Source: Rugosimonospora acidiphila (lineage in GTDB: Bacteria; Actinomycetota; Actinomycetes; Mycobacteriales; Micromonosporaceae). Taken from it: 64,000 nucleotides of DNA. Below are positions 24,245 to 32,974 of this stretch, piece after piece (the stretch's first letter is position 1; every line of letters starts with the position of its first letter). The DNA is taken from positions 1-64,000 of the forward strand of contig NZ_BAABJQ010000036.1 of the NCBI RefSeq assembly GCF_039543385.1, read 5' to 3'. A program made the position numbers and the translations under genes. The notes below the pieces were generated by a model. That model was not told where the DNA came from. It searched no databases and was given only the letters and a program-made list of their open reading frames with translations.

Positions 24245-25123
24245 TCACTGCTTGACGGCGCCGGCCAGACCATTGACGAAGAACCGTTGCAGCAGCAGGA
24301 AGAGCAGGATGATCGGGGCCAGCGTGATGACCGTCCCGGCGCACAGCAGCGTCCAGTTGGTGGAGTTCTCGCCGATGAACGCGTACATGCCGACCGCGAG
24401 GGTACGCAGCTCCGGCCGGCCGAGGGTGAACACCAGCGGGAGGAAGAAGCTGTTCCACGCGGTGATCGCGGTGAACAGCCCGACCGTGGCCACCATCGGG
24501 CCGGACAGCGGGAGCATGATGCGCCAGAAGGTCTGGTTGAAGCCGGCCCCGTCCACCTGCGCCGCGTCCTCCAGTTCGCGGTCGATGGCCATGAAGTAGC
24601 CCATGAACAGGAAGGTACCGAACACGACGCCGCTGGAGGACTGCACGATGATCACGGACCACAGGCTGTCCAGCAGGTGCAGCCGCTGCATGAGGTCGAA
24701 GATCGGGATGATGGTGTACCCGTGCGGCAGGAACAGCGTGGCCGAGACGAGCCCGAGGCACAGCTTCTTGCCGGGGAACTGGGTGCGGGCCAGCACGTAC
24801 CCGGCCATCGAGGTGACCACCAGCGTCACCAGCACGGTACCGATGGTGATCAGCAGTGTGTTGAGGAAGTACCGGCCGAACGACGCCTCCTGCCACGCCT
24901 GCTCGTAGTTGGACCACATGAAATGCGACGGGATCGGGTTGAGGCCGCTGGTGAAGAACTGATCGTCGCTCTTCAGCGAGCTGCCCAGCGCCCAGAACAG
25001 CGGGTACAGCCAGGCCAGCCCGCCGATCAGCAGGGCGGCGTGGGTCATCGCGGACACCATCCGGCGCCGGTTGCGGATTCCGGCGCGGCGCGGCGCCGGC
25101 CGCCCCACAGCGATCGCCGTCAT
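24245..25123 (-). CDS. CUT1 sugar ABC permease, MalG-like
   Basis: 292-residue permease with six helices. The EAA loop with ELEDAAQVDGAGFNQTFWRI and the terminal LLLQRFFVNGLAGAVKQ are hallmarks of the MalG branch. It starts at ATG 25123, overlapping the MalF-like stop by 4 bp. It pairs with the permease and binding protein encoded upstream; no dedicated ATPase is encoded, so a shared MsiK-type ATPase would be expected, as is known for actinomycete sugar importers. Confidence 0.93.
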   Translation of the reverse strand: MTAIAVGRPAPRRAGIRNRRRMVSAMTHAALLIGGLAWLYPLFWALGSSLKSDDQFFTSGLNPIPSHFMWSNYEQAWQEASFGRYFLNTLLITIGTVLVTLVVTSMAGYVLARTQFPGKKLCLGLVSATLFLPHGYTIIPIFDLMQRLHLLDSLWSVIIVQSSSGVVFGTFLFMGYFMAIDRELEDAAQVDGAGFNQTFWRIMLPLSGPMVATVGLFTAITAWNSFFLPLVFTLGRPELRTLAVGMYAFIGENSTNWTLLCAGTVITLAPIILLFLLLQRFFVNGLAGAVKQ

Positions 25124-26127
25124 GACCGGCCTCCCTGCGTTTCGCGCCCGGCGGCGCGCCGCTTGACCAGCGTGCGCAGCACCACCACCTGGACGACCGA
25201 GAAAACGATGAGCAACAGCCCGAAGAAGAACGACGCCGCCGAGGCGAGCCCGACGTTCGGCTGCACCGCGTTGGCGTTGGTTCCACCGAATGCGAGGTGG
25301 TAGATGTACGTGTTGACGACCTCGGTGGAGAAGTAGGGCCCACCGCTGGTGAGCACCTGCACCAGGTCGAAGACCTGGAAGGTGCCGATCACCGCGAGTA
25401 CCAGGATGACCACGCCGACCCCGCGCAGCATGGGGATGGTGATCCGCCGGAACAGGGCCACCCGGCCGGCGCCGTCCAGCCGGGCCGCCTCGTAGAGCTC
25501 CTCGGGGATGGTCTGCAGCCCGGCGAGGAAGTAGACCAGGTTGTAGCCGAACGTGTGCCAGATGCCGACCGCGATCACGATGCCCAGGGCGAAGTGCGGA
25601 TCGCCGAGGAAGTCGATGTGCGAGTGGGTCAGGTGCAGGTCCATCAGCACCGTGTTGATCGAGTCGCCGAAGTTGGACACCAGTAGCTGGATGACCACGC
25701 CGATCACCGCCGCCGAGGTCACCACCGGCAGGAAGAACAGGGTGCGGTAGAACGACGCGAAGCGCAGCCGCCGGTTGTTGAGCACCAGTGCCAGGGCCAG
25801 CGCGAGCGCCAGCTGGACCGGCACCACTATCGCGGCGTACACGAAGGTGTGCGCCAGCGAGCGCCAGAAGATGCTGTCGTGCATGATCTGGCGGAAGTTG
25901 TCCAGCCCGACGAAGGTGGTCGGGTCTCCGATTCCGTCCCACTGGTACAGCGTGTACCAGAGTGAGGCCACGATCGGGTACACGATGAACGCCAGCAGCA
26001 GTATCACCATCGGCGCGAGATACAGGTACGACCACAGGTACCTGCGGGCGCGCCGCCGCGCCGGCCTCGCGACCGGCGCGGACGCCGGGGCGGGGTCGGC
26101 GCGGCGGGTGGGGGAGACCGCCACCAT
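25120..26127 (-). CDS. CUT1 sugar ABC permease, MalF-like
   Basis: 335-residue permease with a proline-, arginine-rich cytoplasmic N-terminus (residues 1-30) and six helices, starting YLWSYLYLAPMVILLLAFIV. The EAA-type loop is LQTIPEELYEAARLDGAGRV. ATG 26127 shares one base with the stop of the binding-protein gene (TGATG), and its own stop overlaps the MalG-like start. Likely imports xylo-oligosaccharides given the adjacent xylanase, by inference. Confidence 0.93.
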   Translation of the reverse strand: MVAVSPTRRADPAPASAPVARPARRRARRYLWSYLYLAPMVILLLAFIVYPIVASLWYTLYQWDGIGDPTTFVGLDNFRQIMHDSIFWRSLAHTFVYAAIVVPVQLALALALALVLNNRRLRFASFYRTLFFLPVVTSAAVIGVVIQLLVSNFGDSINTVLMDLHLTHSHIDFLGDPHFALGIVIAVGIWHTFGYNLVYFLAGLQTIPEELYEAARLDGAGRVALFRRITIPMLRGVGVVILVLAVIGTFQVFDLVQVLTSGGPYFSTEVVNTYIYHLAFGGTNANAVQPNVGLASAASFFFGLLLIVFSVVQVVVLRTLVKRRAAGRETQGGRS

Positions 26128-27611
26128 CAGGACGCCGGCTTGGTGGTGTAGGCCTTCAACGGGTCGAAGTCCGGGAAGACGAAGTCGCTCGCGTTCACCT
26201 TGGCGCCAGAGGAGTTGGCCTTCTTGATCGCGTCCGACAGCCCCGCGTTGCGGTGCCCCTCCAGGTCCGACAGCGCGCTGGCGACGTTCTTGATCTGTCC
26301 GGTGTAGGCACCGGCCAGCACGTCGTTGATGTCCGGCTTGACCGTGTCCAGGGTCAGCTTGGCGACGTCCGGGTTGCGGATCGTCGGCTGCGGCCCGTAC
26401 ACCGCCGTGTTGGCCATCGCGACGTACTGCGCGAACGGCTTGGAGGTCACGTCCTTCGTGTCGTTGGACTCCGGGTAGATCGACAGGCCCTGGCCCGAGG
26501 CCACGTAGCGCTTGCCGGAATCCACGCCGCCCAGCCAGTCGAACCAGGCGAACGTCTCGTCGGGGTGCTTCGCCTTGGAGGATATGGCGAACAGGTATCC
26601 GCCGGGCGGCCCGTAGAACAGCGCCTGCGGCGTACCGGTGGGCGAGGGCAGGGTCATCAGGCTGTAGTCGGTGAACTTGTGCTCGGTCCACTCGGGCTGG
26701 TTCCACACCCCGCCGACCGTCATGCCGAACTGGCCCCGCTCGAAGTAGGCGCGCGCCTGCTCGTCGGAGATGCTCATCGAGTTGGGGTAGATGTAGCCGT
26801 TCTTCTTCCAGTTCAGCAGCAGCGCGATGACGTCGGCGTAGTTGCGGTCGGACGAGTAGGTCCACTTACCGACCCGGCTGTCCAGGCTGTCGATGCCGGC
26901 GCTGGCCGCGCCGCCGGGGGAGCCGGCACCGCGGACGAACAGGTCCAGCCACCAGGCCAGCGTGGTGTTCTGCGAGTTGCCGAACCCGAAGCCGTACACC
27001 TTGCCGTTGCTCTTGGACTTGATGGCGGCGGCGGCCCGGCTCACGTCGTCCCACGTCTTCGGGATCGCGACGGAGCCGTCGGGGTTGGTGAGCCCGGCGT
27101 TCTTGAACACTCCATTGTGGATGTACAGCTGGAGCGAGGGGGCCGGGCCGGCGAACGGTGCGCTGTAGATCTTGCCGTCGAACTCGTTGTTGCCCTCGAT
27201 GAAGCTGTTCTCCGGGTACCGGGACTTCCACGAGTCGGTCGCCCACTTGTCCAGCGGCGTCAACCAGTTCTGAGTCACCTGCTGCGTCAGCGGCGGGCTC
27301 TTGGGAAGCTGGAACATGTCCGGCGCGTTGTCGCTGCGGAACGCGAGCGAGACCAGGTTCGGGTACTGGTCGGCGACCTGGGTGGTCTTCTTGATTTTGA
27401 TCTTCGGGTTGGCCTTCTCGAACAGCTTGATCTCGTTGTCCACCCAGGGTGCCTGGCTGACGAACGAGTCCCAGTAGTTCACGGTGATGCCGCCGCCGGA
27501 TGAGGACGAGCTGGAGGAGCAGGCGGCCAGCCCACCGCCCAGCGCGGCGGCTCCGGCGCCCAGGCCCGCTGCGCGCAGCAGCGAGCGGCGGCTGAAGGTT
27601 GGGGACGACAT
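26127..27611 (-). CDS. Extracytoplasmic sugar-binding lipoprotein of the CUT1 importer
   Basis: 494-residue solute-binding protein. The signal carries a twin arginine (FSRRSLLRAAGLGAGAA) and a lipobox LAAC near residue 31, followed by a Ser/Gly linker, so it is a Tat-type lipoprotein. The mature part has family-1 binding-protein features: VNYWDSF at the start, GKIYSAPFAG, and aromatic residues (WLDLF, WNQPEW) suited to stacking on sugars. ATG 27611 follows an AGGAGG site. Second gene of the xylanase operon. Confidence 0.92.
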   Translation of the reverse strand: MSSPTFSRRSLLRAAGLGAGAAALGGGLAACSSSSSSSGGGITVNYWDSFVSQAPWVDNEIKLFEKANPKIKIKKTTQVADQYPNLVSLAFRSDNAPDMFQLPKSPPLTQQVTQNWLTPLDKWATDSWKSRYPENSFIEGNNEFDGKIYSAPFAGPAPSLQLYIHNGVFKNAGLTNPDGSVAIPKTWDDVSRAAAAIKSKSNGKVYGFGFGNSQNTTLAWWLDLFVRGAGSPGGAASAGIDSLDSRVGKWTYSSDRNYADVIALLLNWKKNGYIYPNSMSISDEQARAYFERGQFGMTVGGVWNQPEWTEHKFTDYSLMTLPSPTGTPQALFYGPPGGYLFAISSKAKHPDETFAWFDWLGGVDSGKRYVASGQGLSIYPESNDTKDVTSKPFAQYVAMANTAVYGPQPTIRNPDVAKLTLDTVKPDINDVLAGAYTGQIKNVASALSDLEGHRNAGLSDAIKKANSSGAKVNASDFVFPDFDPLKAYTTKPAS

Positions 27612-27630
27612 GGCTTTTCCTCCTATCGGG

Positions 27631-27658
27631 CCCGCCGGCGGCGCAGGCCGCCGGCGGG
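27631..27658 (-). promoter_or_regulatory. Intercistronic stem-loop between the xylanase and binding-protein genes
   Basis: A perfect 12-bp stem (CCCGCCGGCGGC and complement) with a 4-base loop in the 58-bp gap. On the transcribed strand it is followed by the ribosome binding site of the binding-protein gene, not a U tract. It is more likely an RNA-stability or partial-termination element than a full terminator. Confidence 0.6.
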
Positions 27659-27669
27659 CGGGGGGTGCG

Positions 27670-30600
27670 TCAACAGGCGGGTGAGGACTTCGTGGCGGTC
27701 TGCGAGTACCCGTCGAGGGTCCAGGTCAGCGGGGTCTTGCCGTCCCAACTGACCGCGACCCGCTTGGGCCTCTGGTACGGCAGGAAGTACGTGGTCTGGC
27801 CGCGATCGGCCGCCCCCGTACCGAACGTGTTGTCGGCGCCCACGGGCACCGGGATGTAGTAGTCGTTGGCGCTGGAGTAGCCGAAGTAGGCGGTGAAGAC
27901 GCCCTTGTCGTCCTTCACCACGCATGCGGCGGTGGGCTGCACCGGGCTGAACGCGGTCTGTTCGGGCCCGGCCGGTTGCAGCGCCGCGTCGTCGAGGTAG
28001 AAGTCGTCGGCACCGGTGGTGGTGTCGACCCACCACTCGGCCTTGGCCAGCGTGCCGGTCCAGCTGACCGGGACGTTGTTGGCCGACAGCAGGGTCCAGC
28101 CGTCCGCGTTCACCGGGGCCGACGCCATCGGCATGGTCACCGAGGAGCCGTCGGTCATGGTGAGCTTCAGCCGTACCTCGGCCGTGGTGTCCGCGGCCCC
28201 GCTGGCCATCCGTACCCAGGCCGAGGTCTTGTACTGGGCGCCATTGGTGACCTGCACGCCCTGGGCGGGACCGGTGTAGTTGAACGTGCGGCCGGTGGCG
28301 CGCACCGCTCCCGCGCCGCCGTGTGCCTGGTCGGTGGCGGCCTGCGCGACGCAGGGGGAGAAGCAGTACCAGTTGGCGATGCCCTGCTCCGCGTCGCCGT
28401 TGGTCATCAGGTCCGCGCCGGCCACCGGGGTGGCCATCGGAGCGAAGGACGCGTCGTCGACGAGCAGGTCCCCGGTGCCGTTCACGGTGCTGATCCACCA
28501 CTCGGCCTTGGTCAGGGTGCCGGACCAGCTCACCTTGACGTTGCTGGCACCGACCCGGGTCCAGCCGTCGCCGGTGATGGTGGCGTTGCCGAACCGGTAG
28601 GTGACGGTACCGGTGGACGTGGTCAGCTTCAGCGAGACCATGCCGGTGTCGGTACCGGGCTGGGCCAGGCGCAGCCAGGCCGAGGAGTCGTACAGGCCGC
28701 CGTTGCTGGGCAGGGAAACGCCCTGCGCGGGGCCGGCGAACGCCGCCGAGCGGGCGGTCACCGACAGGTCACCGGCGCCGGTGTGCGGCGTGGTTCCCGA
28801 GTTCTTCAGGGCGCAGGTGCCCAGGCAGTACCAGCCGTTGGTGGTGGCCCGGTTCTCCAGGGTGCCGTTGCCCAATGTGGACGGTGTCGGCAGGTACGGG
28901 GTGATGGCCGGCGGTGCCTGCGGTGGCGGCGCCGTGCCGGAGGTCGGGGTGATGCTCACGTCGTCGGCGTCGCAGGTGGCCGACGTCGGGTTCGGATTGG
29001 ACCACACGAACGCCTGCGTCCAGGTGGTACCGGCGGGCGGGGTGAACGCGAGCAGTTTCTGCGTGTACGCGCGCTCGTCGGCGTAGCTCGTCTCGTACTG
29101 GAACGTGGGCTTGCCGGCGGTGGCTCCACCGCGCACCCCGATGTAGCACTGGGTACCGGGGCCGGACAGCTTGGCCCAGCCGGACAGCAGGTAGCTCGTG
29201 CCGCTCGCCACGCCGATGACGTTCTGGGTCACGCCGCTGCCGGGCGCCAGTGCCAGCGCGCCGGAGCCGCTGTGCGCGTCGGCACTGGTGGCCGGGCCGG
29301 TGCCCAGCGGGGTCCAGCCCTTGGTGGCGGTCTCGAAGTCGCCGTCGCCGACCGGGTTGATCGGGGCGGTGGCGGGGGAGCTGGCCACGCCGTCGGCGAC
29401 CACGGTGACCGAGGCGCCGGCGGTGGTCGGCATGGACACCTTGACCTGCTTGGAGACGCCGCCCACGGTCACCGTCACCAGGTAGTCGCCCTGGAAGCCG
29501 CGGACGGTGTAGTCGCCCTTCTTGTCGGTGCCGCCGGTGACGTCGGTGTGCCACTGGTGCTCGATGAGGTTCTGGAGGACCAGCGCGGCGGGCTTGGGCG
29601 ACCAGTCCTGGTTGTACAGCGCGACGAGCGGGGTGTAGATGTTGCCGGCCCAGAAGCCGAAGTTGGCCAGCTCCGTGACGTTGGGGTCGGAGAACATCGC
29701 CGTCATGAAGTCGCGGGTGTAGTCCGCCTGCAGTTGCTGGTCGTCGGTGTTGACGTCGAACTCGGTCACGCCGACCTTCACCCCGAGCGCGGCGAACTGG
29801 TCCACAATGGACAGCAGTTGGTCCGGTGGGGTGAGTTGCAGGCCGTTGAAGTGGCTCTCCATGCCGATCACGTCGATCGGGGTGCCGGCGGCCTTCATCG
29901 ACTTGACCAGGTTGTAGTCGTAGCTGCGGTGCCGGCCCTCCTCGCCGCCGTTCTCCAGGATGCCGTAGTCGTTGAGCGACAGCCGGGCGTCGGGTGCGGC
30001 CTGGTGCGCCAGGTCGAACCAGGAATCGATCTCGTTCTGGCCGAGGATGTCCTGCAGGTTGTGCTCGGAGTACGGCTCGTTGACCACGTCGATCTCGTCG
30101 GCGATGCCGTTCATCGCGGAGGCCTCGTCGGTGACGTGCGCGTCGACCCGGGCGCGCAGCGCCGCCGGATCGTTCGCCAGGCCGGCCACGTCGGCCGGCA
30201 TGTTCCCGAAGGACGGCCAGACCAGGTTGTGCGCGCGGATGGTCAGCCCGTTCGCGCGGGCCCACTGCAGCGCGGGGTAGGTCAGGGTGTCCCGCTCGGT
30301 CTGGTTCTCCCAGTGGCTCCACTTCAGGTTGTTGCCCAGGGACACCTCGTTGAACAGGCTGGTGCTGATGTCGCGGATGTTCGCCGCGTCGGTGGCGCTC
30401 ACCCCGGCCGACGGGTCGTCCAGCAGGTGCGAGGCGTCATCGGCGGTGCCGAAGTCGAACGCACTGCGCTGCTCGGAGACCCGCACGGTGGCGCCGTTGA
30501 CCGGCTTGCCCTTGGTGTCCACCACGGACACGTTCAGGTTGCCCTTGCGGTACTCGTCGATGCGCTGGTCGGCGGCCGTGCGCCAGGCCGCGTTCGGGTC

Positions 30601-31239
30601 GCGCCCGTCGTAGGTCACCTTCGGATACGCGGCCGGGGTGCCGGGGCCGAGGTCGGTGACCGAAACGCCGGCGATCTGGAGGGTCTGAACCCCGTACCCG
30701 AGCCACAGGTTCAGGTGCGCGCCCGCCGCCGGGTAGCTGACCGCCGCCCGGAACGGGAAGGTGAACTGCTGCCAGTCCGCGCCGAACTGCAGCGCGGCGT
30801 TGAGCGACTTGGTGAACGGGTTGCCGTCGGTCTCGAAGACCAGGTGCGCGTTGCCGGTGCTGCCGCCCGCGATGGGCTGCGTGGAGCGGGCCCACACGGT
30901 GACCGCCATGGCGTCGCCGGCGGTCACCGCCGCGGCGGTCGGGGTGCCGAGGGTGATCTCGAACTCGCCGTCGAGCCCGGTGCTGGTCGGGCCGTTGGGC
31001 ACCGCGATCTGTAGGGCCTGGGTGAAGTCGGCCTCGCCGGTCACCGGCACGATCTGGGCGGCCGACGTGGGCAGGGACTTGAACTCGGTGAAGGTGGTCA
31101 GCGGATCGGGCGGCAGCACCGGGAACGGTGCCGCGTCGGCGTGTGCGGGCAGGGAGAATGCCTGCAGGGCGGTGGCCGCGAGGACGGCCAGCACGGCGGC
31201 GCAGGCGGATCGTCTGCCTCGCGAGAAGCTACGTCTCAT
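27670..31239 (-). CDS. Secreted multidomain GH10 endo-xylanase with carbohydrate-binding modules
   Basis: 1189-residue secreted enzyme. A basic N-terminus and hydrophobic core ending at PAHADA (about residue 36) form the signal peptide. An N-terminal CBM4/9-like beta-sandwich (about 40-200) precedes the GH10 barrel (about 215-560), with acid/base Glu388 in DVVNEPY and nucleophile Glu493 in GVTEFDV, 105 residues apart as usual for the family. After a small beta domain come three further CBM4/9-like modules (about 630-770, 790-930 and 945-1085); the last two share N-W-Y-C starts (NGWYCLGTC, ANWYCFSPC). A C-terminal domain ends in Cys. It would cut beta-1,4-xylan outside the cell and feed the importer encoded downstream. 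Confidence 0.9.
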   Translation of the reverse strand: MRRSFSRGRRSACAAVLAVLAATALQAFSLPAHADAAPFPVLPPDPLTTFTEFKSLPTSAAQIVPVTGEADFTQALQIAVPNGPTSTGLDGEFEITLGTPTAAAVTAGDAMAVTVWARSTQPIAGGSTGNAHLVFETDGNPFTKSLNAALQFGADWQQFTFPFRAAVSYPAAGAHLNLWLGYGVQTLQIAGVSVTDLGPGTPAAYPKVTYDGRDPNAAWRTAADQRIDEYRKGNLNVSVVDTKGKPVNGATVRVSEQRSAFDFGTADDASHLLDDPSAGVSATDAANIRDISTSLFNEVSLGNNLKWSHWENQTERDTLTYPALQWARANGLTIRAHNLVWPSFGNMPADVAGLANDPAALRARVDAHVTDEASAMNGIADEIDVVNEPYSEHNLQDILGQNEIDSWFDLAHQAAPDARLSLNDYGILENGGEEGRHRSYDYNLVKSMKAAGTPIDVIGMESHFNGLQLTPPDQLLSIVDQFAALGVKVGVTEFDVNTDDQQLQADYTRDFMTAMFSDPNVTELANFGFWAGNIYTPLVALYNQDWSPKPAALVLQNLIEHQWHTDVTGGTDKKGDYTVRGFQGDYLVTVTVGGVSKQVKVSMPTTAGASVTVVADGVASSPATAPINPVGDGDFETATKGWTPLGTGPATSADAHSGSGALALAPGSGVTQNVIGVASGTSYLLSGWAKLSGPGTQCYIGVRGGATAGKPTFQYETSYADERAYTQKLLAFTPPAGTTWTQAFVWSNPNPTSATCDADDVSITPTSGTAPPPQAPPAITPYLPTPSTLGNGTLENRATTNGWYCLGTCALKNSGTTPHTGAGDLSVTARSAAFAGPAQGVSLPSNGGLYDSSAWLRLAQPGTDTGMVSLKLTTSTGTVTYRFGNATITGDGWTRVGASNVKVSWSGTLTKAEWWISTVNGTGDLLVDDASFAPMATPVAGADLMTNGDAEQGIANWYCFSPCVAQAATDQAHGGAGAVRATGRTFNYTGPAQGVQVTNGAQYKTSAWVRMASGAADTTAEVRLKLTMTDGSSVTMPMASAPVNADGWTLLSANNVPVSWTGTLAKAEWWVDTTTGADDFYLDDAALQPAGPEQTAFSPVQPTAACVVKDDKGVFTAYFGYSSANDYYIPVPVGADNTFGTGAADRGQTTYFLPYQRPKRVAVSWDGKTPLTWTLDGYSQTATKSSPAC

Positions 31240-31427
31240 GTACGGATCCCTTCCAGCGGGGGTGTGCGCAGGAGGTTCCCCGTCCGCCGGTGGACTCCGG
31301 TGGACGGCCGTGTGGGTCTAGCCGGGCACGCGGGATCCCGCGACGCCGCCCAGGGCGGTGCCGGAGAGGGTGCGTGCCGCCGGCCGCGGCTACCGGCGCT
31401 GCCGCGCCGGGCCGTGGCCGCGGGTAT
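31240..31427. promoter_or_regulatory. Upstream region of the xylanase operon
   Basis: 188 bp between the LacI stop and the xylanase start must hold the operon promoter. GTCCGCCGGTGGAC (31282-31295) is an imperfect 14-bp dyad and the 9-mer CCGGTGGAC occurs twice (31287 and 31298). Neither matches the TGGACCGGTCCA boxes near the LacI gene. No clear -10/-35 pair is seen. Confidence 0.3.
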
Positions 31428-32573
31428 TCATGCTGTGGTGGTGGTCTGGGCGCGGGCGCGGCGCTCCCGGGTGACCGGGGCGGGCCCGCAGCTGGCGCGG
31501 GCGATCAGGTTGGTCGGCAGCGACAGCCGCACCGGTCGGGCGGCGCCGTCGGAGTTCGCGGCCCCGGCGTCGTGGTCGTTCGCGCCGCCGCCGGTGACCG
31601 CGCGGACCGCGTCCGCGGCGCTGGCGTCGGCGGCCTGGATGCCGGCCAGCAGCAGTTCGGCCGCTCGCCGGCCCATCTCCACAAAGGGCTGCTGGATGGT
31701 GGTCAGCGGCGGGTGGATCTGTGCGGCGGACTCGATGTCGTCGAATCCGATGATGGATACGTCCTCGGGTATCCGCAGGCCGGCGTCGGCCGCCGCCTTC
31801 ATCACCGCGTACGCGGTGGAGTCGCTGTGCGCGAAGACCGCGGTCGGCCGCTGCCGTTTCGGCAGGGCGAACAGTTCGCGGGCCCGGGCACGGGAGGTCT
31901 CCGGGTCGAACTCACCCGGCTTGGTCAGCTCCGGGTCGGGTTGGATGCCCGCCTCCCGCAGTGCGGTCAGGTAGCCGAGGTACCGGTCCTGGCAGCACTG
32001 GAACTCCATCATCCCCTGGACGCAGGCGATGCGTTCGTGCCCGAGCCGCAGCAGGTAGTTGACGGCGGCCAGCGCGCCCTCATAGTTGTCGGCGGTCACC
32101 GACGGCAGGTCGACCGGCGTGCCCAGGGTGTTGATGAGCACCACCGGCATGCCGTCACGGTGCAGCGCGACCAGCGGGTCCAGCGGCTGCCGGTCGGTGA
32201 CCACCAGCAGTCCCGAGGACATGCTGGAGGTCAGGATGCGGTCGATGACCGGGCCGTAGTAGTCCCGATCGTTGGTGGCGGTGTAGAGGATGATGTCGAA
32301 GCCGGTGCGCTCGGTCACCGCGGCCACCCCGAGGTTGATCGAGGCGACCATGTGCCAGGACAGTCCGGGCACGATCATCCCGATCAGCCGGGTGCTGCCC
32401 TTGGCCAGTGCGGTCGCCGCGAAGCTCGGCACGTAGTTGTGCCGGCGGATGACGGCGAGCACGTGCCGGCGGGTGGCCGGGTCGACGCGCGGGCTGTTGT
32501 TGAGCACCAGCGACACGGTCGACTTGGACAACCCGGCGAGAGCGGCGATGTCGCGGATGGTCAGCTTGGCCAT
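31428..32573 (-). CDS. LacI-family transcriptional regulator
   Basis: 381-residue repressor. The LacI headpiece is textbook (LTIRDIAALAGLSKSTVSLVLNN, with the hinge-helix region RLIGMIVPGLS following). The periplasmic-binding-protein-like effector domain spans about 60-350, including VFAHSDSTAYAVMKAA and SIIGFDDIESA. ATG 32573 is chosen because the headpiece starts at residue 3; upstream in-frame codons lack support. The C-terminus has an extra acidic/alanine insertion (about 325-350) before RLSLPTNLIARASC. It is divergent from the glycoside hydrolase gene and faces four matching operators, so it should autoregulate and repress that gene in the absence of a sugar inducer. Confidence 0.92.
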   Translation of the reverse strand: MAKLTIRDIAALAGLSKSTVSLVLNNSPRVDPATRRHVLAVIRRHNYVPSFAATALAKGSTRLIGMIVPGLSWHMVASINLGVAAVTERTGFDIILYTATNDRDYYGPVIDRILTSSMSSGLLVVTDRQPLDPLVALHRDGMPVVLINTLGTPVDLPSVTADNYEGALAAVNYLLRLGHERIACVQGMMEFQCCQDRYLGYLTALREAGIQPDPELTKPGEFDPETSRARARELFALPKRQRPTAVFAHSDSTAYAVMKAAADAGLRIPEDVSIIGFDDIESAAQIHPPLTTIQQPFVEMGRRAAELLLAGIQAADASAADAVRAVTGGGANDHDAGAANSDGAARPVRLSLPTNLIARASCGPAPVTRERRARAQTTTTA

Positions 32574-32679
32574 CGTGCCCACCTCCGTCCAATTGTGAGC
32601 CGCCCCGAAAGGGGCGTTGGGGGTGCTCGCCCGCACCACCGACCCGGCTCGCGCCGCGGCTGGCGGGTGCGGGCCGGGT

Positions 32680-32861
32680 CGTTGGACAGGTCCAACGCGC
32701 TGCCGGGACGCTAACAGTGGACCAGTCCAACGTCAATACACCGTCGACGATTCGCTGTTCACGCACGTTCTCGTTGCGCTAACCACCGCGTCGTGCCAAC
32801 ATCGACGCATTCATCTTGGACCGGTCCATCGAGATCAGCACCGCGACTTTGGACCGGTCCA
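32680..32861. promoter_or_regulatory. Cluster of four LacI-type operators in a 401-bp divergent region
   Basis: Four boxes with the core TGGAC-NN-GTCCA occur in the gap 32574-32974: an 18-bp box CGTTGGACAGGTCCAACG at 32680-32697 (perfect arms), GTGGACCAGTCCAA at 32717-32730 (imperfect), and perfect TGGACCGGTCCA at 32817-32828 and 32850-32861. Boxes 1 and 2 are 37 bp apart centre to centre and boxes 3 and 4 are 33 bp apart, suiting cooperative binding or looping. The region is AT-richer than its surroundings around 32700-32870. Confidence 0.8.
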
Positions 32862-32974
32862 GCAAACTCGACCCGGCTCGTGCCGCCGCCATCGGCCCCG
32901 CCGGGCGCGCGCCACCGACCGTTGCGCCACCGACCGTTGCCTCACCGCTCGCCGACCCGTCAGGAGAGCACGCC

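Noticed and set aside
27976..31014. 1012-codon rightward frame antisense to the xylanase
   Set aside because: Shadow frame typical of GC-rich DNA; Gly/Arg/Val-rich low-complexity translation with no domain, and the leftward xylanase is clear.
31282..31306. Dyad and 9-mer direct repeat before the xylanase as a LacI operator
   Set aside because: Half-sites are in the opposite order (GTCC...GGAC) to the clear TGGAC...GTCCA boxes.
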